64,000 nt of DNA from Hysterangium stoloniferum (lineage: Eukaryota > Basidiomycota > Agaricomycetes > Hysterangiales > Hysterangiaceae), in the NCBI GenBank assembly GCA_015178975.1, contig WHVD01000065.1, positions 62,001-126,000 on the forward strand, read 5' to 3'. Below the pieces are notes generated by a model. The model was not told the DNA's origin, searched no databases, and was given only the letters and a program-made list of their open reading frames with translations. Below are positions 45,360 to 58,084 of this stretch, one piece after another. Made by a program: the position numbers and the translations under genes. Position 1 is the stretch's first letter. Each line of letters begins with the position of its first letter.

Positions 45360-46069
45360 AGATACAAAAGTTACTGACCAGCCACTTGGGGTGAAAAATA
45401 GATTCAGAATATGCAGCTGTCATGGGGAAAATAACTTACGTTGGTCATCCGAAGAACCCAATCCCTTCGTGTTGAAATATTAGCGTTATGTAAGCTACCT
45501 TTGGTAAGCTGGAACGCAGTGTAGGGTAACTGTATAGTTGCATTATGCTTATGGATACTATATAGTATAGACCGATCGCGTAGCCTCTAGTGAAGGTTTA
45601 TCACTCACTGAGAGGTATGCAATGTTCCCTTACTTCTACATTAATAGCTTACTTACTATTAATTCAGTATTATTGAGGTAGATAACAATACATGTTATAG
45701 TAAAGGTTTATCACTCACTAGAGTATTATTTAGAACTGCGCAAATAATCTCAACACTTCGACCAATTGGACTTCAGAGCTTTGTTAGAATGATAGAGGGC
45801 GCTGGATGTGGATCAACATGGACCCACAGTGGCACACAACTTTTAGCCTGACGCTACAACATGTCTCAATGTGCCGAGTGACACAAGACACATATCTGTT
45901 GAATTTTAATATCTGTAATCAACGAACTGATGATATGATAGAGTAGAAGTTGAATTTATGTTAAAAGGATAGAATAGAAGGGGGATTGGGGCACATAATA
46001 GTGACCCTAGTGGACAAATAGACCACCACTCGGACACAGACACAGACTGGTTACCAGAAGTAACCGAAC
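45360..46069. other. Spacer with a short repeated motif
   Basis: A roughly 25-bp motif (AAGGTTTATCACTCACT) occurs twice, at about 45591 and 45704. No gene recognised. Confidence 0.3.
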
Positions 46070-47115
46070 TCAGACGACCGCATACTGGACAGAGTCACAG
46101 ACATGGATAGGGACTATTATGAATACATGTGGGTACTTAGGGTTCTGAACCACAAATTCCAACATTTTAATATCTGTGGGAGTTAGCATGGAAGTATGAT
46201 TGTGAGTTCCGTTTCTTTTCTTCTTTCCGCACTTTTTGCGATGATCCTCATTCTGTACCTCATTATCTGGATCATAGCTACAGTGCAATGGGCGAACTCT
46301 AAAGCCTCATGCAGTTCATTCGAGGATAGAATTATAACCGAAGCTTGAAGTTTGTGTGCCTTCCTCCTTTCCACCATAATTCCCACCATCAATACTTCAT
46401 CCCCAAGGCTCATATTCCTGCATTGAGAACGCTTTTAAAAAAATGTATATAGTTCAATTTGGAAAGTGGCCAGAAAAATCTAATTAACATATCTCACAAT
46501 TTCAAAATCAATAAATGAACTTTATAATTTCCACAAACTTTGTATTCTCCGCGAATTTCAAGGTATTTTATCGCGAATATGAAACTCAACAGTGTGACAT
46601 GTGGTAGCTTCCATTTCTATGCAGGGTAGCAACACTGGGGTTCTCAAAAAAGCATTGTGATGGTACATCGAATCTTCCTTTATGAGTATCTATGAGATGA
46701 GTGCTTGTGATTTATTTGCCGATGTCACTGTGACACGCTCGCAATTCTCATTAAGTACTTACATTCATAAATCTAGCCTCTGCGTCCGTGCATGCTGGGG
46801 CCAATCGCCGTGACTCATGTATCGATGGCACCGGTACGCTGTGGGCACTGCTCGAACCTTGTCTCTCTGAGTCAGATCTGACGACACGACACACACACAC
46901 CCGGATATGTGCAGCGGGGAGCTGTAACCGCACGGACCAGTGTGAATGAGAATCCCACGTTTGATTGACCGCGGTCTGGCTCTTGCCATACACATCACAT
47001 TACCTCCATCGTCACGTAGGACCTTCTCCCACTGATTCATTACGTGCAGATGTCTCTCAAGGATTGGGGAAAAGCTTACACGTCGGGAGCTGTAATCGAT
47101 ACACCGGAAGATCAT
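46070..47115 (-). CDS. Possible unrecognised gene
   Basis: Minus-strand ORFs read LERHLHVMNQWEKVLRDDGG (from 47115), then, past a putative intron of about 340 bp, MSLGDEVLMVGIMVERRKAH and SSNELHEALEFAHC, and in another frame PTDIKMLEFVVQNPKYPHVF. These look protein-like, but frame changes are needed and no domain is recognised. Confidence 0.25.
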
Positions 47116-47521
47116 GGTAGACGCTTAAAATTAAACTCGAGAAAATATGTAACTCAGTATTTGTGCGCAGTTTGCAAGCAAATGACTGTATATGTATTCA
47201 CCCATTTATGTAACTAGTAAATGCATTTTAAGTAAAATGATGAAAGAGGAGAAATAAGAAAGGGTCTTAGCTGAGCACTTGACTCTCGCAATCTGGCATT
47301 GGACCGGAGAAATCCGAACGGTGCGGCCGCACCAAGCCTTATCGATTGGTCAAGGTCCGATCGCGAATAGATCTTTGTGGAACGAGGTACAGAGGAGGCG
47401 TCCGTATGAGAAGTCGCGATGTGCCACTTTTGCTTACTAATGCAGCTATTTTTATCAATCGAGGCAACTTGGCAAGCACCTTCTCTGTCCAAGTCATAGT
47501 TTTCATATTATAGGACTATCA
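47116..47521. other. Spacer upstream of the F-box gene
   Basis: A 92-codon minus-strand ORF (47214-47492) without motifs lies opposite the probable promoter of the F-box gene. No TATA box stands out. Confidence 0.2.
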
Positions 47522-49290
47522 ATGGCGGGTATCGTCCTTCAAGACCTTCCAGATGAGTTGATTATTAAAATACTTCAAGCGTCGGATGTCAGGGATGTGT
47601 TACACATTGCATCGGTACGTGGTGTTTCTTCCATACCCACTTATCTTGATAATTCATCCGCTATAGACTTGCCATATATTGGATGAAATTGTCCAACATT
47701 CCCTCATATTACAATACAAGATTCAGCTCTTTGCCTACGGGTTAGAGGATACAGGTTCTAACTCCAAGTTAGGACTCGCGGCGAAGTTCAGCGAAGCCAG
47801 AACACTGACCCAAAACTGGGCAAATCTGCAGTTCCGTGAAACAGAGACCATAGAGTTCATTTGGTGTACACCGACAATAGGAGATGTCTCGAGTTATGGA
47901 GTTCGCGACGACCGCCAACATATTTTGATAACCAGGATAGGATTTATTAGACACCGGTCCATTGCTCATAATTATGACACAAAGCATTGGACGACGCCAC
48001 ATTTAGGCATGGAAATTCTCACTTTCACATATGATCCCTCTCAGAATTTAGTCGCGGCCGTCGTTTACCTTCCTGCGCAGTACGTTTTGTGTCACTCCCT
48101 CGTCACCGTTTGCTGACTAAGTTTTAGACAGCCGGGACCCCCTTCTCTGGAGCATGAAATCCGCCTTCTTACCATGGACACATCAATACCTCATCCAAGG
48201 GCAGATCACGATACCCTTCGATATACCCCGCACTTCAACAATACTGGTTACAATATATGCCTCATCCAGATAAACCAGGATTATCTCGCACTGTTCACAC
48301 GTCATAATTACACTGACGTGCAAGAGATCTTCATTTGGAATTGGAGAACAGGAAAGCTTGTGATTGTGAGTACACTCCGAGAACAAGTCTCAGAGGCCCC
48401 AGGTCACTTCCACACTGTTACAGGATTACAAATGCTCAACAATGGAGCTAGATTTACAGATGATGTCCTTTGCATTAATTTCTCCCCGTCACTTTGCGGT
48501 GACCAAGGTTTCAAAGTCTGGCATGTGTCCACCTACAATCGAGGTGTATGATTTCCATTTGCCGTCGTCAGATCAATCAAAAAGTCCAAGGCTTGTGCGG
48601 TCATTTCAGCTACCTGAGTTGGCTTCCGGTACAGCTGTTTTAGAGGCAAAAATTTATATTGGGACGTATTCGAGCGGGGAGTATGAAGCCTTACGCCCTT
48701 TCAGGTCGGATCCACTTTGCCGGTTATTAATTGTGTCCATTATTCTTTATTCGGAAATGGGAGAAGGCCGTATGGAATACAAACTTTTCATGATGCAGTC
48801 CACTCTTTTAGACATGGAATTCCAATTCAATGCCTTGATCCCTTGGAATGTCTGGAGACCAAGCCGCACACGATTGCTCAAAGTCTCTCATCAACGTCGA
48901 TTCCCTGGCGCGGCATTTGCTGCAAGATATGCAGTTCTTGAAGAGCTCAATTCTAACTCTTCGCCACAGCCACGTCAATTGGTTGTCCTGGATTTTCATC
49001 CTGTGCGGTGCAGGAAAGGTGAGTTAACTGTTTTGTACAATATGTCTTGCATCACTCATACAATATTCAGAAGCCAACAATGATATTTTCTCCAGCGAAT
49101 TGCCGGGGTTGACTGAGAGCTACCCGGCTTCTTCGCCCACAGTGATCAGTGATCGTCAATTTTGGCAATCTGATATTGTAACCACGTTGCCATATCGTGA
49201 AGCTACCAGGATAATGGCTTATAACTATGATTCTGTTTGTATCGGTGACGACTGTGTGATTGCCATGAGAGTATATTCACTAATAGTAGG
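47522..49290 (+). CDS. F-box domain protein
   Basis: Starts MAGIVLQDLPDELIIKILQA followed by SDVRDVLHIAS-TCHILDEI, an F-box that would bind Skp1 in an SCF ubiquitin ligase and recruit substrates. Introns fit at 47615-47666 and 48080-48127 and keep the frame. Downstream the protein reads LAAKFSEARTLTQNWANLQF, NICLIQINQDYLALFTRHNY, then after a one-base shift near 48465 ALISPRHFAVTKVSKS, VRSFQLPELASGTAVLEAKI and DIVTTLPYREATRIMAYNYD. The C-terminal part resembles the beta-rich region of other mushroom F-box proteins. The shift, and the unclear last exon past 49270, suggest a recently damaged copy or a missed splice. Confidence 0.65.
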
Positions 49291-50476
49291 TGGGACATAT
49301 TAATTCTTGTGACATCAGCTAATACAGGGATAAACCCAGGATGCATCTCGCTCACCGACGGTCTACATCTTATATTTCTAGGCATCTCCAATCTTTTATA
49401 CTCCTGGTTAATCAGTTGTCGTCAGGTGATTATTGTATGAAGGTGCACAGCCTGTGAAGAGGCACGCGGAACCATCACGGTCGTGTCATGGGACTACATG
49501 TGTCAGTTTGTTGAACGCACTTGGTATTACAGAAAATAACAATTTCAAAATTACCCCCATGCGTACATTGTTAATTCTTTATAATAAATCTAACGCACCC
49601 TTATGCTACATTTGGTTTTCGCAAAGAAAGGATGTTGTCGGATTGAATGCTAATTGGGAGCCATTGGTGGGTTCAAGTTGGTGGCACAAACACTATGCGA
49701 TTGTAAACCATTCTGCCCATAACCCATCCATGTAATGTCGGATCTCTGGTGCTGTTTGGCTGTAGGGATGATGGTAATGCTGGGTAGCTTGAATCTGTCG
49801 CATTATTAACCAGGTAATTCCTGAGCAGGCTAATTTACTCATTAAATTGACAGAAAGGTAGGTAAACTGTCCATAACTTCACAATAAGGCTCGGACTTGT
49901 CACTAAGAATGGTGTCGCATCTAAGAGCTTTCTTGGAAAGGATGTGTCCAGCATAGTCATTTCTCCTCCCTAGCTGGGGTTTGGCGGGGAAGAGGAAAGG
50001 GGGGTTAGGAAGCTTTGTACAGCAGGGAGCATGTACAAAGCCACCGCGGGAAATGTATTTATACACGACACGATCGAGGCACCAGATCGCGGAAGTTTTG
50101 CCGGCCTTATAATGATGATGATGATCTCCTTCCAATTTGGCACGCGAGTATGTGCGACTAGTGAGATTGCCTAAAAATTGTGAAATCACTTATTATAACA
50201 TCTGAGATACAATAGCATAATGTGTATCAAATTGGGGGCTAGTGAATAATGATATCTTGTCTTACTATAGTTTGAAGGTCTATGTATCCTTATGGGAGTG
50301 TGGACACTTGTGGGTGCATAGATGTTTGTGGGGCATATAGGTACAGAAGCCACATGTACAATAGTGAGCACAATGGATGGTAGAGACACTTTTAACCCAG
50401 AACCCCCACCTGCAACAACTGCAAGTTGTGATTTAGGAATTGCTTATTCATCCTGCACATAGGACTTCACACTACT
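49291..50476. other. Spacer, no gene recognised
   Basis: Open stretches at 49433-49735 (+) and 49842-50189 (-) have no recognisable motif. Confidence 0.25.
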
Positions 50477-51846
50477 TGTTACGACCATGTCGCAACCCAA
50501 TGGTCCCCAAGGATACTACCGTCTACCAACATTTCTAGTTATTGATCAAGTCATCATATCGGAAACCATCAGTAACCTGACACTGACATATACCCTCACG
50601 GCGATCAAACCCCATTTATGCCCCTGTCAAGTTATACTCGTACTATCCAGTTATGCTTTGATATTGTTATGACCGGACAATCCCGCTGGACTCCGGGCAC
50701 TAACCCGTACGCCCCCACGTGCTACAAGCACCAATCGTCTGTTTATAGGATTTCCCGCCCGGACTCTGTTACGTCAAGACTAGTTACGTTTGACCTCATT
50801 AAGACACATATCAGTCACTGGACTTCCCCCGGACTCCATCTCTGTCTATGTCCATCTTCATCCCTCGCATCAGTCACCGGACCCCGCTCAGAATCCCGTC
50901 ACTGCTCTAATAGAGCCCCGTTCCCATTTTAGTCAAATGACCTGTCACGATTTAGGGCTCTGCTCCCGCTCCATTTCCCGTTATGGGTTATGCTTTGTCA
51001 CGATTTGGACTCCACTCCGTTCCGTTCCGTTCCTAACACCAATTTGGTGTTTACTATTCCTATTTCATGTTTTGTTAGTTTCATTTCATTTCACCATTAC
51101 TGGATTTGGTATGTCATTCACTCCATGGTCTATATAAACTGGCAGATGTTGTACATACAATCCAGTCAGAAAATTAGCTTAGATTCCCCCTAGTAATCTA
51201 ATAACATTTTCCACTCTAAAACCTTACTTGATTCACATCGCTCGCACTAGTCGGAGCCCACGGGCTCCGGCACATCTATCTCTCTCAACTATCTCGACTC
51301 ACGACCCACAACCTCCGACTTACGACCCACAACCCCCAACTTACGACCTACGACCCACAAACCCTGCCCGGACTCCCCGGGATCCCCGTCCATCCGTTTG
51401 AAATTGGACAACACGATCTAGCGAGGGTGCAGCCTATAAGCTGAAGCCAAGTCCTACTGGATATCCCACGGGTTTCTCCGGAAACCCGGCCTGTGTGTGT
51501 ATTCTAACAGATATGTCCTCTTTTACTTATGTTGATCCGCTCTATGTTTCACCTATGCCGTATATACTTGTAACCTTTGGACTATTTCCTTTTCTCCTAA
51601 TTCCACTCTTGGTTAATCACAGCCTCTGATCTTATCGTAATCTTCTGGTTTCTAGTCAAGCTTATCTGTCAATAGTATTTCCGCTCTTCCCTTAGTTAGT
51701 AGTTTCAAGATGCCAATAACTCGTACATAAACCCACTGTAATGTAGTTACTAGGCAATCAGAATATCAACTCAGAACACCCATCTACATCTCTCATAGTC
51801 TTGCTCTAAAGCATCCCACTCTCCACCTCTATGTGCACTCACCCAC
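50477..51846 (+). mobile_element. LTR family A copy, split by a nested LTR and 3'-truncated
   Basis: Starts TGTTACGACC. It is colinear with the LTR at 55608 up to GCTTTGATAT (50664), resumes at 51510 after LTR B, and stops at CACTCACCCAC (51846) where direct repeat R3 begins. The 3' 200 bp normally ending in CTTAACA are missing. Confidence 0.8.
50665..51509 (+). mobile_element. Solo LTR, family B, complete, nested in LTR A
   Basis: TGTTATGACC...TATTCTAACA, 845 bp, with a perfect 5-bp target duplication GATAT (50660-50664 and 51510-51514). It contains a TATA-like CTATATAAACT near 51122. It is younger than the LTR A it interrupts. Truncated relatives lie at 3818-5010. Confidence 0.9.
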
Positions 51847-52184
51847 TGTAATGTATTAGGCTTATTTTAATACTATTTTCCGAAAAAGGAGTCCAATGCT
51901 CTATCAAAATGTGCAAATACTCAATTCACTGCAAGGTAAAATAATTCAAGTATTTGATATTAATCAGTGGCAGCCTAAATAGACTTAGAACCCCTGAAGT
52001 CAAGAGTTTACTTGAATATATGCACCCTACTTCGCAAAGAAGGTTTTGAGAGCTGCTTGTGCAAGCTTGTTCTTTTTCTATGACAACAACTATTAAAATA
52101 AGAATAACAATTTACTGATTCCGAAGCTAGATTTAACTTCAATGCTAGCTAGTTTATATATATTTTATACTATTTATCAAACAG
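51847..52184 (+). repeat. Direct repeat R3, copy 1
   Basis: 338 bp, starting TGTAATGTATTAGG and ending TATTTATCAAACAG. It is nearly identical to 57748-58084. It could be part of a Copia LTR, but no partner domains are adjacent. Confidence 0.75.
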
Positions 52185-52929
52185 TAAAAATATTTATAAA
52201 CAGGTCAAAAGATTAGATATAGAATAAAACACTTATTTGGTTAATATATGCTTTATTTACACTAACCTACAAGGTCTACTGTGATACTAACTTATCAGGA
52301 TCTTAATGTAGTCTTAAAGATCTTGCAAGGATATTCTCAGTATTTGTTTATGTGAATATGCTTTACTGATTCACAATAAATGAACAAAGGAACAGGGATT
52401 ATTTGTAATGTAATAAACAGTCAAATTACTCAACAAGAGGTGACTGAGAATCCTGATTGGTAGGATTATTGTCAGAAGCTCAACAAGAGGTGACAAAGGA
52501 ATCCTGAGATAACTTAGGTCAGCAGCTCAACTAGAGGTGGAATAAACTGCTTGCTGCAGTGGCACACTGATGTGGCTGATAAAATGTAGTAAAGATGATA
52601 TATATTCAAGGCTGGAGCTGAGCTCCTTATATACATTTTGGTCTGAGACATTTATAAGATTCTAAAAGATTGAATGATGTCATTTAGAATTTTCTAGAAT
52701 TTTCTGGAGCATTGTGGAAGGTTCTAACTACTTCTAAGACACTATAGAATATTCTTGGCATAATAGAACTTTCTGGAATCCTATGGAATATTCTACAATA
52801 TTCTATCTATTATTAGTACCTACTATTCCATTGGAAGCCACTGGAATATTCCAGGGAATTTCCGGTTTTTGCTGTAGTAGCATATATGATGACATAATGC
52901 TCTCACGCCTGTGCACACGCATGACACCC
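52185..52929. other. AT-rich repeat-derived sequence
   Basis: Contains CTCAACAAGAGGTGAC-type motifs three times (about 52430, 52480, 52525) and many TCTAGAATATTC-like words between 52660 and 52850. Possibly LTR-derived. No coding frame. Confidence 0.4.
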
Positions 52930-53085
52930 TTCGCATCTTGTGACTGTCGCGTGCCTGTGTGACCGTTGCGTGCCTTTGTGACTGTCATGTGCCTCTGTGA
53001 CCATTATGCGCCTTTGTGACCATCCTGCCCCTCTGTGACCATCCTGTGCCTCTGTGACCGTCATGCGCCCCTGTGATGAGTTTCC
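52930..53085. repeat. Minisatellite, about 21-bp unit
   Basis: About seven units of the form GTGACCGTCATGCGCCTCT (also GTGACTGTCGCGTGCCTGT) in tandem. Confidence 0.75.
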
Positions 53086-53830
53086 CGCACACTGTATAAT
53101 AAATACCAGGTGGCCGGCTTTATACTATTACATAATTATTATATTTATTTTTTAGTTAATTATAAATATAATAATATTTTGCCTTGATAATGCGTGATTC
53201 ACATTTGGTCAGCGTCAGAGTTTGAAATGTCATGTGAATATTACATGATCATTCATGCATTGTGAATAAGTGCTGAGTCACCAACATTCTCTGTCTTTCG
53301 TGCATTGGGCAGCAACAATATATATATATTTGCATTGCCACTGCTCTCTTGCACAGTGGGAAAGACCCAGGCTGTGCTCAAGCCGGTGGAAGCGAAGTAC
53401 AAAGAGCAGGAGCAACAAGGAAATGGGAAGTGGAAAGGGTGGGTGAGAAAAAGAAGAAATCACTTGATGTCGTTGAAGACTATCAAGTGGTGCTGTGTGA
53501 GCTAATCAAGATGAGGACATGAGATGAGGAATGGAGCTATCTATGTACGTAGCAAATGAACCACGGCACATGTGTCACATGCCTCATCCAGAGAAACCGA
53601 ACAAAGGCATTTGTTCGATCTAATTAATCAAAAAAGAATAAAAAGTAGAAATTCAATAACTTGCTCAATTTATAAGATAAAAATACGAAATAAATTGTAT
53701 AAATTCAAGATAAATCAAGCAAATATTGTACAATTTTATCGTTGCAATATAATTACATTTAAATATTCGTTTTCACCATTTGTTAGGGGAGATTGGTTAA
53801 AAATCAGAAAAAGCTTAGAAATACATAACA
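53086..53830. other. AT-rich spacer
   Basis: Includes a very AT-rich block at 53610-53800. No gene recognised. A transferred organelle fragment is conceivable, but I see nothing specific. Confidence 0.2.
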
Positions 53831-54051
53831 CCCACCCTCGGTCTCTGACCCCTCAGCCCGACATTCAACTTATCCTTCAGTTTCCAATTGGTAACTCACT
53901 GTGAGGAATTCAATAGGACTAGTTTTCACCTGCCCAAAATTTAAGGACACCCAATGGTGACTTGTGAGGGTGCAGCACATAAGCTGAAGCCAAGTCCTTC
54001 TGTTTGGTCCCCATCAGTCTACCGACATCAGTCAGTTTTCTGTTCTTAACA
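53831..54051 (+). mobile_element. LTR family A, 3' tail
   Basis: CCCACCCTCGGTCTCTGACC through CATAAGCTGAAGCCAAGTCC and TGTTCTTAACA. It has only the last 220 bp, as in the fragment at 10.3 kb. Confidence 0.75.
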
Positions 54052-55607
54052 CTACTATAGTGTTGGAATTGGTGATGAAACCACCCTTTTCTTAGGGGTG
54101 GTTCACCCATTTCTTCACTTTTTCATAGGAGGATGCTAATTGTGGACCATGTTTTCTGAGGTTAATGCATGCCAGAACCAGTGTACACCTAAACTAGCAC
54201 CCTACCTATTATGTCAGAAGGTGATTCACTAACTGACACATTGATTGACAAACAAGTACTATTATTACAAGTCTATTACCCACTTGTAGATTGTGTATTA
54301 CAATAAGCCAACTCATACTATTTTTAATATATAGTTGAAGTCCTTATGTAATTGCAAGCCTAACATTCTCACCAAACCTCATTCTCCCTCTCAACTCTTT
54401 TCTGGTCACCCCTACAACTATGAATCCTTTGTACTTACCATTGTCTAATCACCATGTAATTCTAACTGTCATTATTGGGGTTGAACCTTTAAGTTCAATC
54501 CCATACAATTGAGCAATCATCTTTCCTAGTTATTCTTGTTGTACTTATCTATTGACACTAAAACACTGTACTCATTTAAGTTAATATTATTTGCACATTG
54601 AATGGTAAAATACATGACTCTTCACAAAAGGAGTAGATTAGACTAAGTTGAGACTAATTTGAGATGCAAACTGGAGAGTAAGGACATGACTATGGAAGAC
54701 TATATAGTTGTTCCAATAATTGTGCTACAAATCTGTTACTAGGCACCTCAAGAGAGACTTATTGATATAATCCAAAAACCAAGTCAATTATGAGACTGAG
54801 GTGGTATTACAACCACCAGTCCCCTACTTATATATCTACATGTGTACTACCCAATAGCCTAATGTAGTAGTGTCACACACAGACCAACTAGAAGAAGGTC
54901 TGTGCATGATGGCACAATCATTGGAATTCTAACTAACATATAGAAAGAATAGAAGAAACTCTAACTACAGAAGCATAATCTCTTAGAGTACTAGGGGTCA
55001 CAGACATATGCTAATAGTAATATTAACACAGGGGTGGCAATAAGATAAGCCCTGACAAAATCTGAGAATATGTATAATAAAACATATTTTGGAAATGTTT
55101 CCAAAATACACACACAACAACAAGTGAGGTAAATGAGGAACAAGGACCAGGACATATCAGGGAATAAGTACACAAACAATAAACAGGTGAATGTATTCAA
55201 GGGGTCCGGGTCATGGATACTAATTATCTAAAAGAATGTGCAGTAGTCTGACTGGATTCCAGATCATGAAATGACCAGGGACACTTGGAGAAGATAACTG
55301 TGAAGGGGAGTCCAGTAATTCTTAGTCATATGGTGAGGTATCTAGTTGAGGGCAGATGTTATAGTCTAGATGTCTAAAGGAGGGTATGCCAAGGGTCTGT
55401 AGGGTTAGAACATACTTAACCAGGAGGTCCAGTTCTACAAGACAAGTGTGTTAACTTTTTGGCGAAAATATGACCAGACCTATAGAGGACAAGTGCAATA
55501 CTGTCTGAGTGATATTGTTGGTTATAAACACATAGGGGGGTCTCATGTGTAACTACAGGATTATATACTCAAAACAAGAGCTGTAATGAACATGGGCAAT
55601 AATGATC
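54052..55607. other. AT-rich intergenic sequence, no gene recognised
   Basis: Only short ORFs without motifs. Probably decayed repeats. Confidence 0.25.
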
Positions 55608-56399
55608 TGTTACGACCGTGTCATAACCCATGTCCCAACCTGATGGTCTCCAAGAATACTACTGTCTATTGACATTCCAAGTTATTGATCAAGTCATCAT
55701 TTCGGCAACCGTCAGAACACCAATGCTGATGTATACCTTCACAGTGATCAAACCCCATTTACACCCCTGTCAAAATATACTTGTACCATCTGGTTATGCT
55801 TTGATACGTCCCCTTTCATTATGATGATCCATTTTACTCTATGTTTCACATATGCCTGTATATACTTGTAGCCCATGGACTATTTCCTTTTCTTGTAATC
55901 CCGCTCTCGGCTAAATCTCAGCTTCCGATCTTATTGTAACCTTCCGGTTTCTGGTCAAGTCTAGTTGTCAAATAGTGTTTCCACTCTTCCCTTAGTTAGT
56001 AGTTTCTAGACACCGATAACTCTTATATAGACCTGCTGTAAATGTAGTTACTGGACAATCAGAATATCAACTTAGATACCCCTCTAATTTCCGACTCCAT
56101 TATCTATACACAACCACCACATTCTGACTCCATCTGATTTACAATTCAACCTACATTTATGACTTCAACCTCTAATCTCCAACTCCCAGTCTCCGACTCT
56201 CCGACCCAACCCTTGACCTATCCTTCAGTTTCCAATCGGTAGTTTACCGAGAGGTTTATTGACAGGACTAGTTTCCGCCCACCTGAAATTTAAGGACACC
56301 CGACGGTAACTTGCAAGGGCACAGCACATAAGCTGAAGCCAAGTTCTTCTGTTTGGTCCCCGTCGGTCTACTGCCATCAGTCAGTTTCTGTTCTTAACA
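55608..56399 (+). mobile_element. Solo LTR, family A, near complete
   Basis: TGTTACGACCGTG...TGTTCTTAACA, 792 bp. Flanks TGATC and TGACA share only the first three bases, so the target duplication is decayed or the LTR was rearranged. Confidence 0.8.
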
Positions 56400-56459
56400 T
56401 GACACCAGTCACTATATGACTCCAACTGCTCACTTTACCTGAAAATCTAACAAAGTGGA

Positions 56460-56545
56460 GCTTGGTTTCAGCTTATGTGCTGTACTGCACTCCTATGCAA
56501 ATGCTTGTGTGTCCTTAATTTAAAAGGGCTGATATGTGCTGGAGA
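56460..56545 (-). mobile_element. LTR family A scrap, inverted
   Basis: TTGGTTTCAGCTTATGTGCT and GTGTCCTTAATTTAAA match the reverse complement of the LTR A tail. Confidence 0.55.
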
Positions 56546-57350
56546 ACTTATGGATATTTGGAGTTCTGAAGAGTTCCAAACATTGAGTGTACAGAAAGAG
56601 AAGAAGAATAAGCTTACTAAGTCAATATCAGATCTGAGGTGTAAGTACAAATGCATGGAAACTAATATAGGCTTTCTGGTAATTGTAATACAAACTGAGA
56701 TCACAATAAGATGGATTAGGATAGGAGTTTCCAATTTGGAACATAATAAGCAAATGAATGAATACTTGTCAACAGAAAAGTTACCAAAGTACAGAACAAG
56801 GACAAAGTTTTGAATGGTTGGTATGGGGACATAAAGATATTTGTTTTCCAGGAATTCCTTGACCAAAGACTACATCCCCACTCCTGGTCATACATACTTA
56901 TATGAGATAGTACAGTGACCAAGGAAATGCCTGGTCACCCACATCCACCAGAGTGCTGCTGGGCCAACCACCACCTTATCACTCACCACAATCAGTGTCT
57001 GTGAATATCAAACTTTGTCAGCTAAGGTAGAGGGTCACTAGGGAAATGGGATAGTAATGGTTTCAAACTGATGACAGCTCTCATCAGGGGGATACTGCTA
57101 CCCATACCATTTTGCCCATCCAGAATTACTGATTAGGAGTCTACTACAAAGCCTGAGAGCCAAAGGGAGTGAAAAGATACTGGATTCATGGTGACCAATG
57201 TGTGCATCAAACTCTGAGAATATTGAGACCTATTGGTGGGTAGTATACAGTTGGGTGGTACACCTGTCAGGGGAGGGAGGCTTCAACCTGAGATCAATGA
57301 TCACCAAAGCTAACAAGTGTTAGAAAACATAAGTAATGTAGAAAATGAAT
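56546..57350. other. Spacer, no gene recognised
   Basis: ORFs at 56475-56813 and its antisense are AT-driven. No motif. Confidence 0.2.
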
Positions 57351-57422
57351 AGCCAGACTGGGGATTGAATGCAGGATCTCTCAATTACACAATGAAGGTG
57401 TTAACCACTACACCATCTGACC
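57351..57422 (-). repeat. tRNA-derived SINE-like unit or tRNA pseudogene
   Basis: The minus strand reads GGTCAGATGGTGTAGTGGTT with a good A box (TGGTGTAGTGGTTA) and later GCATTCAATCC as a B box. The ends GGTCAGA and TCTGGCT pair as a 7-bp acceptor stem with wobbles, and a GTG anticodon-like triplet sits in the middle, suggesting a tRNA-His ancestor. Stem mismatches argue against a working tRNA. No poly-A tail was identified, so SINE status is inferred. Confidence 0.5.
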
Positions 57423-57747
57423 TTGGGTAGGTTTGGTCTTACACTGTACTTAAGGATATAACCCTAAGTGACCCTCCTATTAGATTATATACACATTGAA
57501 CTCAGAGCTGTAGACCATATGGACCCAGTTGGAACAATGGTTGGTCTTATATAATCTAACAACAAGTTGTGGACTGAGTCCAGCAGGGAAACCTGCTGGA
57601 TCAGGATTTGTTGATGTCCATACAGCAAGACAATGGTGGAATCTATCACTTGTAGTTTACATATATGTATCATGCACACCAAATAACTCTCTGCATGTTT
57701 AAGCCAAACTTTGGCTCTCCATGAATGCTTTTGATTACACTGGTCCC

Positions 57748-58084
57748 TGTGATGTATTAGCCTTATTTTAATACTATCTTCTGAAAAAGGAGTCCAATGC
57801 TCTATCAAAATGTGCAAATACTCAATTCACTGCAAGGTAAAATAATTTAAGTATTTGATATTAATCAGTGGCAGCCTGAATAGACTTAGAACCCCTGAAG
57901 TCAAGAGTTTACTTGAATATATGCACCATACTTCACAAAGAAGGTTTTGAGAGCTGCTTTTGCAAGCTGTTCTTTTTCTGTGAAAACAACTACTAAAATA
58001 TGAATAACAATTCACTGATTCCAAAACTAGATTCAACTTCAATTCTAGCTAGTTTATATATATTTTATACTATTTATCAAACAG
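57748..58084 (+). repeat. Direct repeat R3, copy 2
   Basis: 337 bp, TGTGATGTATTAGCC to TATTTATCAAACAG, in the same orientation as copy 1, 5.9 kb away. Only scattered differences. Confidence 0.75.

Noticed and set aside
7020-49290. A possible linked defence or self-recognition cluster (NACHT, STAND N-terminus, F-box, P-loop gene)
   Set aside because: The members are tens of kilobases apart, mostly broken, on different strands and separated by transposons; nothing shows they act together.
53610-53800. AT-rich block considered as a mitochondrial DNA insertion
   Set aside because: No tRNA, rRNA or mitochondrial protein motif could be read in it.
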